NCBI GenBank assembly: GCA_964647785.1
Contig: CAZYJD010000034.1
Coordinates: 1 to 20,309 of the forward strand
Origin: CAZYJD01 sp964647785
GTDB taxonomy: Bacteria; Bacteroidota; Bacteroidia; NS11-12g; UBA9320
Direction: 5' to 3'
DNA: 20,309 nt
Position numbers and translations under genes: made by a program. The first letter of the stretch is position 1. Every line of letters begins with the position of its first letter. The notes beneath the pieces were generated by a model that saw only the letters and a program-made list of their open reading frames with translations, was not told the origin of the DNA and made no database searches. Below are positions 1 through 6,500 of the stretch, piece after piece.

Positions 1-425
1 GAAAGGATGATTTTTGCTTTTTCTTGTCCGTACTCTTGTACAATAGCTGCATAGGCATCCTCGTTGGGCAATCCTCGAGAATCTGCAAAATGTTGTACAA
101 ACATGATGGCTTTGGCTTCGATCTTATTGATAAATACTCCGTCTCCGCTTAAAAAACTATTTATCTCTTCGCTGCTCATGCCTTGTTTTAAGGCCAGGTA
201 TGTATGGGCGTATGAACATGCAGCACAGCCGTTAACTTCGGTAACAGCCAATTGCAGGCGCTCTACAAAGTCATCGCTGACTATTTTCTTTCTTTTATTG
301 TGAATCATTTGTGCCACGGCAGCTGGCAGTAGGATAAAGGCGCGGTACATTTCCCACAAACTGAATTTTCTTTTGTATTCAGTCCTTGTGCGAATAGATT
401 CTGGAATTTTAATGTCGCTTCTCAA
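1..425 (-). CDS. AhpD-like carboxymuconolactone decarboxylase family protein, partial (3' end off window)
   Basis: The reading frame enters from the left window edge and gives about 141 residues. It carries the AhpD-type redox motif: E63, then C67-A-A-C70 and H74 in VNGCAACSYAH, followed by the LKQGMSSEEI helix. In this superfamily the CxxC/His set supports peroxidase or thiol-disulfide chemistry; the true substrate cannot be told. The frame is closed by TAA two codons before TTG at 425. I take that TTG as start because the stretch before the motif (RTEYKRKFSLWEMYRAF, a helix plus basic residues) resembles the usual N-terminus of the family. The alternative is ATG at 350, which still keeps the motif. 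No Shine-Dalgarno is visible. It lies upstream of no obvious partner here, and dnaK ends 211 bases away on the same strand behind a terminator, so it is a separate unit. Family call is firm; exact function is open. Confidence 0.75.
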   Translation of the reverse strand, partial: MRSDIKIPESIRTRTEYKRKFSLWEMYRAFILLPAAVAQMIHNKRKKIVSDDFVERLQLAVTEVNGCAACSYAHTYLALKQGMSSEEINSFLSGDGVFINKIEAKAIMFVQHFADSRGLPNEDAYAAIVQEYGQEKAKIIL

Positions 426-583
426 TGGTTATCGATCACATGTTATCTGCTCTTGAACAAATTCAAGGAGGCCAATTTCGTAAATGTGGGGTATTTAATT
501 GAACATTTAGCAGATGATTTGTAGCCGCCAGGATCAGGGGATGTTCTCTGCCTGTTTTCAAAACACTAAACCCACAGCCAACG

Positions 584-612
584 AAAAAGGGAAGCCAAAT
601 CGGCTTCCCTTT
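584..612 (-). terminator. Rho-independent terminator of dnaK
   Basis: On the minus strand an 8-bp perfect stem GGGAAGCC / GGCTTCCC (602-609 with 589-596) encloses a 5-base loop and is followed by five Ts (588-584). It begins 27 bases after the dnaK stop codon. Three further A-T pairs can extend the stem, so it could act weakly in the other direction as well. Confidence 0.85.
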
Positions 613-635
613 GTATAAATGTTGGTATTTGATTT

Positions 636-2552
636 TTACTTCACTTCTTCGAAGTCAACGTCTTGCACATCTTCTGCGGTTCCGGATCCGCCATTTTGGG
701 CTTCACCTTCGGCAGCATTGGCTCCTGCATCGGCTCCTTCTTGCTGCTGGGCATTGTAAAGATCCTGCGATGCGGCTTGCCAGGCGTTGTTGAGGGCTTC
801 GGTGCCAGCATCAATACCAGCAAAGTCCTTGGCATCATAGGCCGTCTTCAGTTGATCGCGCGCTGCTTCAATGGCTGTGCGCTTGTCTTCCGGTATCTTA
901 TCGCCGTATTCTTTCAACTGCTTTTCGGTGCTGAAGATGAGCGTATCGGCCTGGTTAAGCTTATCGGCTTCTTCTTTCACGCGCTTGTCGCTCTCGGCAT
1001 TTGCTTCTGCTTCCTGCTTCATGCGGTCAATTTCTTCCTGCGATAAACCGCTGGACGCTTCAATGCGGATTTTCTGTTCTTTACCGGTGGCCTTGTCTTT
1101 AGCCATTACGTTCAGAATTCCGTTGGCATCAATATCAAAGGTTACCTCAATTTGAGGTACGCCGCGCGGTGCAGGTGGAATGCCGTCGAGATGGAAGCGG
1201 CCAATGGTTTTGTTGTCGCGTGCCATGGGTCGCTCGCCCTGCAAAACGTGTATCTCTACCGATGGCTGATTGTCGCTGGCGGTGGAGAAGGTCTCCGATT
1301 TGCGGGTGGGGATGGTGGTGTTGCTTTCGATCAACTTGGTCATCACACCGCCCATGGTTTCGATACCTAATGAAAGTGGAGTTACGTCGAGCAGCAATAC
1401 ATCTTTTACTTCGCCGGTAAGCACCCCTCCCTGAATGCTGGCACCAATGGCCACCACTTCATCCGGGTTTACCCCTTTTGAGGGCTTCTTGCCGAAAAAT
1501 TTCTCTACTTCTTCCTGAATGCGGGGAATACGGGTGGAACCGCCCACCAGAATTACTTCGTCGATGTCTGAGGCAGTCATGCCGGCGTCTTTCAGCGCGG
1601 TTTTGCATGGTTCAAGACTGCGGCGAACCAAATCGTCTGACAGTTGCTCAAATTTGGCGCGGCTCAGTTTTTTAACCAAGTGCTTGGGCACGCCATCCAC
1701 CGGCATGATGTAGGGCAGGTTGATTTCGGTTTCGGTGCTGCTCGAAAGTTCAATTTTTGCTTTTTCAGCGGCTTCCTTCAAACGCTGAAGGGCCATGGCA
1801 TCCTTGCGGAGGTCAATGCCTTCGTCGTTGATGAACTCCTGTGCCAACCAATCGATGATCACTTGGTCGAAATCGTCTCCTCCGAGGTGGGTGTCGCCAT
1901 TGGTCGACTTCACTTCAAATACGCCATCGCCCAGTTCCAGGATGGAGATGTCAAAGGTTCCTCCTCCGAGGTCGTAAACCGCAATGGTCATGTCTTTATC
2001 GCGCTTGTCGAGTCCGTACGCCAATGCTGCTGCTGTAGGCTCGTTGATGATACGCTCTACTTTTAGTCCTGCAATTTCGCCGGCTTCTTTGGTAGCTTGT
2101 CGCTGTGCGTCGTTAAAGTAGGCGGGTACGGTAATAACTGCGCGATCAACGCTGGTGCCGAGATAATCTTCGGCCGTTTTTTTCATTTTCTGCAGGATGA
2201 TGGCTGAGATCTCCTGTGGGGTGTATTGGCGGTCGCCGATTACCACACGAGGGGTGTCATTGGGGCCGGATACTACTTTGTAGGCTACGCGACCTGCTTC
2301 GTCTTTAAGGCTTGAAAAACTGCTGCCCATAAAACGCTTCACCGAAGCCACAGTGTTGGTGGGATTGGTAATGGCTTGTCGCTTGGCAGGGTCTCCTACT
2401 TTGCGCTCTCCATTGCCATTATCCAGGAAGGCTACGATAGATGGGGTGGTGCGTCTTCCCTCACTGTTGGGAATCACCACCGGTTCATTTCCTTCCATCA
2501 CCGCCACACATGAATTGGTGGTTCCTAAGTCAATTCCTATAATCTTGCTCAT
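636..2552 (-). CDS. dnaK: Chaperone protein DnaK (Hsp70)
   Basis: The gene encodes a 638-residue ATP-dependent Hsp70 chaperone that binds exposed hydrophobic stretches in unfolded proteins, normally with DnaJ and GrpE (neither is nearby). The N-terminal ATPase domain starts MSKIIGIDLGTTNSCVAVMEG and contains the phosphate-binding VYDLGGGTFDISIL, IINEPTAAALAYG and ILVGGSTRIP motifs. The interdomain linker DVLLLDVTPLSLGIE precedes the beta-sandwich substrate domain and the helical lid. The Gly/Ala/Glu-rich tail ends DVQDVDFEEVK, the expected DnaK ending. The frame is open 13 codons further upstream, but ATG at 2552 gives the canonical N-terminus. The gene has its own terminator and a 95-base upstream gap holding two adjacent inverted repeats (2593-2629), so it is probably transcribed alone under its own stress control. 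No CIRCE element is visible. Confidence 0.98.
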   Translation of the reverse strand: MSKIIGIDLGTTNSCVAVMEGNEPVVIPNSEGRRTTPSIVAFLDNGNGERKVGDPAKRQAITNPTNTVASVKRFMGSSFSSLKDEAGRVAYKVVSGPNDTPRVVIGDRQYTPQEISAIILQKMKKTAEDYLGTSVDRAVITVPAYFNDAQRQATKEAGEIAGLKVERIINEPTAAALAYGLDKRDKDMTIAVYDLGGGTFDISILELGDGVFEVKSTNGDTHLGGDDFDQVIIDWLAQEFINDEGIDLRKDAMALQRLKEAAEKAKIELSSSTETEINLPYIMPVDGVPKHLVKKLSRAKFEQLSDDLVRRSLEPCKTALKDAGMTASDIDEVILVGGSTRIPRIQEEVEKFFGKKPSKGVNPDEVVAIGASIQGGVLTGEVKDVLLLDVTPLSLGIETMGGVMTKLIESNTTIPTRKSETFSTASDNQPSVEIHVLQGERPMARDNKTIGRFHLDGIPPAPRGVPQIEVTFDIDANGILNVMAKDKATGKEQKIRIEASSGLSQEEIDRMKQEAEANAESDKRVKEEADKLNQADTLIFSTEKQLKEYGDKIPEDKRTAIEAARDQLKTAYDAKDFAGIDAGTEALNNAWQAASQDLYNAQQQEGADAGANAAEGEAQNGGSGTAEDVQDVDFEEVK

Positions 2553-2592
2553 GATAAATTTTTTGTTCCGCAGATACAAGAGCAATGCCAAA

Positions 2593-2629
2593 GCTCATTT
2601 GCGGTTTATGAGCTTGTCAGTACTGACAA
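2593..2629. promoter_or_regulatory. Double inverted repeat upstream of dnaK, candidate operator
   Basis: Two symmetrical elements lie back to back in the 95-base gap before dnaK. The first is a perfect 16-bp palindrome without spacer, TTGTCAGTACTGACAA (2614-2629). The second is GCTCAT-N9-ATGAGC (2593-2613). They end 41 bases before the dnaK ATG. A perfect spacerless palindrome cannot fold into a good terminator hairpin and no T-run follows it on the minus strand, so a protein-binding site is the more likely reading. It does not match CIRCE. The regulatory role is inference. Confidence 0.5.
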
Positions 2630-2646
2630 AAAGGCACGAAAAGCAT

Positions 2647-3723
2647 TCAATAAGTGAAGTTGAGGGCTGCAGTTATGTCGGAGCGCTGTAAGCTGGTGAC
2701 CATTTCTGGTGCAATTCTGACATTGGGGTAGCGGAAGATGTGTCGGCAGCTGAATATGCCAAGGCCACCATCGATGTTGGTGTATTCGGGTTTCTTTTGC
2801 ACGATGCCAATGCTGGGTTTGTTGACGTTGATAAAGGTATATAGATCTTCACCACCGCCGTAGAAATAAAAATCAAAGCCCAAAGGGCGTCGGCGTATAT
2901 CCGGGTTGGCCTCTATGGTGGCTTTGAGCAGTTCGTAAAAGACCTTGCCGGTAGCCACCACGATGCGCTCCTCAAAACCTCGCAGACTCACTGTTTGCTT
3001 GTTGGAGAACACTTTCCAATCCACAGAGTCTAAAGTTTTGTTATTGGTATCATTCACATTCCACTCCTCGTATCTAAAGCGCACTTTTAGGTCGTACGAT
3101 TTGGCGTTGCGGCCTTCGAGGTACTGAAATACCAGCCGACTGGTTTCTTCTCCGCTGAAATTGATCACCGGTTGATTGCCTTGCAAGGGAGAAAAGACTT
3201 CAATGCTGCCGACGGATACATGACTGGAGCGTACCGATAAGCCGCTTTTCAAATTGGTAACGTATAGGTCGTAGCGAAATTCACGAAGGAAATCGCTGGC
3301 TTTGAAGTCGTAGCGGGAACGAAATAAAACGTTGGGGTTCTGAGCAAACACGCCTTCTTCACGAGCGATCCCCAAGGAATCGGCATCCACTCGTTCAAAC
3401 ATGATCTCACGGGTGAAATTGCCATTCACAAATTCCTGTATGCGTACATCGATGTCTTCAGGTATGATGGAGTCTGCAATGCCGGCATAGGAGAGCGCAT
3501 TGCCTTCTTGATTCAGATACGCCTTTCCAACTTTAATGTAATTTACTTGATCTGTTGGGTTGATGAGTCCATAGACCACCAGCACCTCTTTCCAGGGAGC
3601 TGCCACTTCCACTTCATTATCGCAGGCATTGAGAAATAAAGCAATGGCTAGCAACCACATAAGCGGCTTTTTACCCGAGCGCTGGGGAAGAAGAAATGAT
3701 ATTTTTTGATGTAGCTTTGCCAT
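2647..3723 (-). CDS. Exported lipoprotein, DUF4249-like (tentative)
   Basis: The 358-residue product begins with a basic stretch (RSGKKP), a hydrophobic core (LMWLLAIALF) and a lipobox L-N-A-C with the lipidated cysteine at residue 34, so it is expected in the envelope. After the cysteine it has EVLVVYGLINPTDQVNYIKV, and near the end EYTNIDGGLGIFSCRH. This layout resembles Bacteroidetes lipoproteins annotated as DUF4249, which often lie near TonB-dependent receptors. I am not certain of the family, and no receptor gene lies next to it here. The ATG at 3723 is chosen because it gives a complete signal peptide. A TATTTG-like -7 element sits 10-20 bases upstream. It ends 95 bases before dnaK, but the palindromes in the gap suggest separate control. 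No enzymatic motif is visible. Confidence 0.8.
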   Translation of the reverse strand: MAKLHQKISFLLPQRSGKKPLMWLLAIALFLNACDNEVEVAAPWKEVLVVYGLINPTDQVNYIKVGKAYLNQEGNALSYAGIADSIIPEDIDVRIQEFVNGNFTREIMFERVDADSLGIAREEGVFAQNPNVLFRSRYDFKASDFLREFRYDLYVTNLKSGLSVRSSHVSVGSIEVFSPLQGNQPVINFSGEETSRLVFQYLEGRNAKSYDLKVRFRYEEWNVNDTNNKTLDSVDWKVFSNKQTVSLRGFEERIVVATGKVFYELLKATIEANPDIRRRPLGFDFYFYGGGEDLYTFINVNKPSIGIVQKKPEYTNIDGGLGIFSCRHIFRYPNVRIAPEMVTSLQRSDITAALNFTY

Positions 3724-4074
3724 TGGGCGGCCGCAAATATGAAATATTTCAACCTACTTTTCCTGATTGCTCTGTCAAATTTGAGTGTTGAGCAAAAAGT
3801 CAGAGGTGTTTTCAACTTTCCTGTTTTTATGGAAAACTTTGAGTACATCAATCCGATATGGGATCAGAAATACCATACCAGCGTATTGTTTCGAACAAGA
3901 GAAAACAATGATCTCGCAGAGCTGGGCGCTGGGCAGAAATATTCAGTTGTTTTTCATCAAATTGATCCTCCAATAAAAACTTTTCGACTCAGCAGGGGTT
4001 TGTGCATAACGAAAGAAGCGAATCCTTAAATGCATCAATAATCAATGCATCAAATCACCAATAAATAAGCACCG
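3724..4074. other. Intergenic region between divergent lipoprotein gene and panB
   Basis: This 351-base stretch holds the promoters of two divergent genes. A weak -7-like CATATTTG for the lipoprotein lies at 3741-3734 on the minus strand. A 96-codon open frame (3739-4029, plus strand) has a hydrophobic start, but it overlaps that promoter, has no recognisable domain and is not supported as a gene. A 10-bp direct repeat lies just before panB. No RNA gene or terminator was seen. Confidence 0.5.
4029..4053 (+). repeat. Direct repeat AATGCATCAA x2 before panB
   Basis: AATGCATCAA occurs at 4029-4038 and again at 4044-4053 with a 15-base period, 22 bases before the panB start codon. Each copy contains the palindrome ATGCAT. 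It may be a binding site in the panB leader, but two short copies in an AT-rich region could also be chance. Confidence 0.35.
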
Positions 4075-4890
4075 ATGAGCCAACACAAAGAAATTAAAAA
4101 GGTTACGACCAACACCTTGCTCGAAATGAAGCAGCAGGCTGAGAAAATAAGCATGTTAACGGCCTATGATTTTTCATTTGCCAGAATCATTGACGATGCC
4201 GGAATTGATGTGATTTTGGTGGGCGATTCTGCGAGCAATGTAATGGCCGGGCATATTTCAACGCTGCCCATCACCCTCGATCAAATGATTTACCATGCAC
4301 AGAGTGTAATCAGAGCCGTGAACAGGGCGCTGGTGGTGGTGGATTTGCCCTTTGGCTCTTATCAGGGTAATTCTAAAAATGCCCTTGATTCTTCCATTCG
4401 CATCATGAAAGAAGCAGGAGCACATGCCATTAAACTGGAAGGTGGAGCAGAGGTGCTTGAATCGGTGAAGCGCATTCTTTCAGCAGGTATACCGGTAATG
4501 GGTCACCTGGGGCTTACCCCGCAGAGCATTTTTAAATTCGGTACATACACGGTTCGCGCAAGAGAAGAAGCAGAGGCGGCAAAATTAGTCGAGGATGCCC
4601 ATTTGTTGGAAGAAGCGGGTTGTTTTGCCATTGTACTCGAAAAAATTCCTGCAGCCTTGGCAGAAAAAGTGGCTTCCAAACTCTCCATACCGGTCATCGG
4701 CATTGGAGCGGGCTCAGGCGTTGATGGTCAGGTTTTGGTGTTACACGATATGTTGGGCATTACCCAGGAGTTTAGTCCGCGTTTTTTGCGACGCTATCTC
4801 AATCTTTATGAAGATGTGAAGGATGCGGTGGGCAGGTACATTGACGACGTAAAGTCGGTCGATTTTCCGAACGATTCGGAGCAGTATTGA
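4075..4890 (+). CDS. panB: 3-methyl-2-oxobutanoate hydroxymethyltransferase (ketopantoate hydroxymethyltransferase)
   Basis: PanB transfers a hydroxymethyl group from 5,10-methylenetetrahydrofolate to 2-oxoisovalerate, giving ketopantoate, the first committed step to pantothenate and coenzyme A. The 271 residues form a single TIM-barrel domain of usual length. Family motifs are MLTAYDFSFARIIDDAGIDVILVGDS (residues 28-52), VVVDLPFGSYQGN (87-99), IKLEGG (119-124) and MGHLGLTPQS (142-151). The Mg-binding residues known from E. coli PanB correspond to D51, D90 and E122, and the catalytic glutamate to E189 in IVLEKIPAALA. The C-terminal IPVIGIGAGSGVDGQVLVLHDMLG is also typical. ATG at 4075 gives the standard short N-terminal extension. 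No other pantothenate gene lies next to it and no clear terminator follows; the next bases are the intergenic repeat at 4946. Assignment is secure. Confidence 0.97.
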   Translation: MSQHKEIKKVTTNTLLEMKQQAEKISMLTAYDFSFARIIDDAGIDVILVGDSASNVMAGHISTLPITLDQMIYHAQSVIRAVNRALVVVDLPFGSYQGNSKNALDSSIRIMKEAGAHAIKLEGGAEVLESVKRILSAGIPVMGHLGLTPQSIFKFGTYTVRAREEAEAAKLVEDAHLLEEAGCFAIVLEKIPAALAEKVASKLSIPVIGIGAGSGVDGQVLVLHDMLGITQEFSPRFLRRYLNLYEDVKDAVGRYIDDVKSVDFPNDSEQY

Positions 4891-4945
4891 TTTCAAATCC
4901 CTGATTTCAAAATACTTGCCTCTCTCAGATTCCACTGATAATACG

Positions 4946-5082
4946 GGTGAAAGCTACGCTTTTTAGTTTCTCGCACCCGCCGAGGCGGGGCAGAATTACA
5001 CAGAAGAAAAAAGCTGCGCTTTTTAGTGCTTTCTTGTGTCTTGCCTCTGACTTCTAGCTTCTAGCATCTAACATCTAACTTA
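4946..5082 (+). repeat. Dispersed intergenic repeat, copy A (GC palindrome + A-rich part + 7-bp units)
   Basis: The element aligns by eye with the reverse complement of 7841-8006. In order it holds GGTGAAAGCTACGCTT (4945-4960), TCTCGCACCCGCCG with a CCCGCC-GA-GGCGGG hairpin (4976-4989), an A-rich stretch with CAGAAGAAA, AGCTGCGCTTTTTAGTG (5012-5028) and five 7-bp units matching TRRCWTC (5048-5082). The 17-base motif AAGCT-R-CGCTTTTTAGT occurs twice inside it, at 4951 and 5011. Its last 22 bases overlap the 3' end of mnmD. It may be a REP-like extragenic element; no transposase is nearby. Confidence 0.7.
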
Positions 5083-5723
5083 GTCCCAACGGTCATTTCC
5101 CGTTTTCCGGGAGGGCCGGGCAAAGATTGAATGCCGAAGCCAGCAGCTTTTAGGTTGCGTTTGAATTGACCATTGGCACAATAGGTGACCAATATTCCTC
5201 CTTCATTCAGCATAGAAAACATCTGATGCATGCGCTCTTCAGTCCACATTTCCGCTTGTTTGGCGGGTGCAAACGCATCGTAATAAATAAGGTCGAACCG
5301 CTCTTGAGTGTCGAATTCTGCAATGGGCAGTTGGTGTTTCAGCAATATCCCTGATTCCATTTTTACTTCGGTTTCCCAAGGCGCCTGGTGAATTTCCCTG
5401 AGAACCGGGTCAATATCAGAACCATAAAGCAACTGACTGCTCAATTCTAAATTGATTGGAAAGGGCTCAATGGCGGTGTAGTATATGCTTCGTTTATTTT
5501 CGGCTGCCTGCCTAAATGAAAGCGCTGCATTGAGTGCCGTTCCCAGCCCTACTTCCAATATGCGTATTTCGTTCTTCAAGATGGTTTTCAAGCCGTGCTC
5601 TATGAACACATGCATGCTTTCCTGCAAAGCGCCGTGCATGGAGTGGTAGGTTTCATCCAAATGGGAGAGAAATAGGGTGGGAGAGCCATCGGATGTGCTT
5701 CGTATTTCGAGCTTCTGTTGCAT
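5061..5723 (-). CDS. mnmD: tRNA (mnm5s2U34) methyltransferase MnmD
   Basis: This 220-residue SAM-dependent methyltransferase (DUF752, equal to the first domain of E. coli MnmC) methylates 5-aminomethyl-2-thiouridine at the tRNA wobble position 34. Diagnostic stretches are ETYHSMHGALQESMHVFI (residues 24-41), the SAM-binding ILEVGLGTALNA (55-66), the acidic YTAIEPFPI (82-90), LIYYDAFAPAKQAEMW (145-160) with D149, and the C-terminal LPGPPGKREM (201-210). Like other stand-alone MnmD proteins it lacks the FAD-dependent oxidase half of MnmC. The last residues, LDVRC, and the TAG stop are encoded by the 7-bp repeat units of copy A, so the C-terminus appears to have been rewritten by the repeat after the conserved KREM motif. 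The gene is divergent from the GT2 gene with 42 bases between the start codons. Confidence 0.93.
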   Translation of the reverse strand: MQQKLEIRSTSDGSPTLFLSHLDETYHSMHGALQESMHVFIEHGLKTILKNEIRILEVGLGTALNAALSFRQAAENKRSIYYTAIEPFPINLELSSQLLYGSDIDPVLREIHQAPWETEVKMESGILLKHQLPIAEFDTQERFDLIYYDAFAPAKQAEMWTEERMHQMFSMLNEGGILVTYCANGQFKRNLKAAGFGIQSLPGPPGKREMTVGTKLDVRC

Positions 5724-5730
5724 TTATGGA

Positions 5731-5762
5731 CAAATATCTTATAAGTTTAATTTTCTTTGCAA
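5731..5762 (-). promoter_or_regulatory. Candidate Bacteroidetes-type promoter of mnmD
   Basis: On the minus strand TTG (5762-5760) is followed after 21 bases by GATATTTG (5738-5731), which matches seven of eight positions of TAnnTTTG. The ATG lies 7 bases further on, so the leader would be very short. The element overlaps the start codon side of the divergent gene. Confidence 0.4.
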
Positions 5763-5765
5763 GCA

Positions 5766-6500
5766 ATGGAGATTCAAAAGCTGTCCATCATCATACCGGC
5801 CTACAACGAAGCAAAAACCATCCACCTTATACTCGACAGGATTAAAGTGGTGGCATTGCCCGATGGCATTCAGAAAGAGTTGGTGATCGTGAACGACTAT
5901 TCAACTGACGATACGCGCGATGCGGTAAAGCTTTACATGCAAGCCAACCCTGAGCTGGACATTCAGTTTTATGAACACGAGTACAATCAGGGTAAAGGGG
6001 CAGCCTTGCATACTGGTATTGCCTCTGCCACTGGAGAATTGTTGGTGATTCAAGATGCCGATTTGGAGTACGATCCGGAAGAATACATCGATCTACTGGA
6101 GCCATTTAGAAGGGGAGTGGCAGATGTGGTTTACGGCAGTCGTTTCATGGGGGGCAATCCGCACCGCATTTTGTTTTTCTGGCATACCATCGGCAATAAA
6201 TTTCTCACGTTTTTGAGCAATGCTTTCAGCAATTTGAACCTCACAGATATGGAAACCTGTTACAAAATGTTCAGAACTGAAATCATTCAAAAGATTCATT
6301 TGGAAGAGAAGCGCTTTGGTTTTGAACCTGAGGTAACCGCGAAGGTGGCGCGAATCCCCGGCATAAGGATTTATGAAATAGGTATTTCCTATTATGGAAG
6401 AACCTATGATGAGGGCAAGAAAATTGGTTGGCGCGATGGTTTCAGGGCGCTTTGGTGCATACTGAAGTACAATTTGCTGAACAAGCGTGTCTACAAGTAG
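5766..6500 (+). CDS. Family 2 glycosyltransferase, polyprenyl-phosphate sugar synthase type
   Basis: The 244-residue GT-A fold protein resembles dolichyl/undecaprenyl-phosphate mannose or glucose synthases. It has LSIIIPAYNEAKTI (residues 6-19), the nucleotide-binding VIVNDYSTDDT (40-50), the metal-binding DAD at 97-99 within LLVIQDADLEYDPEEY, YGSRFMGG (123-130) and FGFEPEVTAKVAR (184-196). It has no C-terminal membrane helices, so it would work at the inner face of the membrane. The expected reaction is transfer of a sugar from a nucleotide donor to a lipid phosphate. The start is ATG at 5766; a TTG three codons earlier is possible. Its stop codon lies inside the next gene, a GT-C-like membrane protein, by a 14-base overlap, which fits a donor-maker and donor-user pair. 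Sugar identity cannot be told. Confidence 0.85.
   Translation: MEIQKLSIIIPAYNEAKTIHLILDRIKVVALPDGIQKELVIVNDYSTDDTRDAVKLYMQANPELDIQFYEHEYNQGKGAALHTGIASATGELLVIQDADLEYDPEEYIDLLEPFRRGVADVVYGSRFMGGNPHRILFFWHTIGNKFLTFLSNAFSNLNLTDMETCYKMFRTEIIQKIHLEEKRFGFEPEVTAKVARIPGIRIYEIGISYYGRTYDEGKKIGWRDGFRALWCILKYNLLNKRVYK

Noticed and set aside
426..583. Intergenic stretch between the AhpD-like gene and the dnaK terminator, checked for a small RNA or ORF
   Set aside because: Only a 20-codon frame starting near 440 is present and no stable fold or promoter was evident.
1644..2066. 140-codon frame antisense to dnaK
   Set aside because: It is the mirror of the conserved dnaK ATPase coding region, a common effect of codon bias; it has no start signal and no protein similarity that I can see.
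2553..2591. 13-codon N-terminal extension of dnaK
   Set aside because: The extension MALLLYLRNKKFI is not part of any DnaK; MSKIIGIDLG at 2552 is the canonical start.
3739..4029. 96-codon open frame on the plus strand with a hydrophobic start (MKYFNLLFLIALSNLS)
   Set aside because: It begins only 15 bases from the divergent lipoprotein start and overlaps that gene's -7-like element. It has no domain I recognise and an odd composition after the first 20 residues. It could be a small exported protein, but nothing supports it beyond length.
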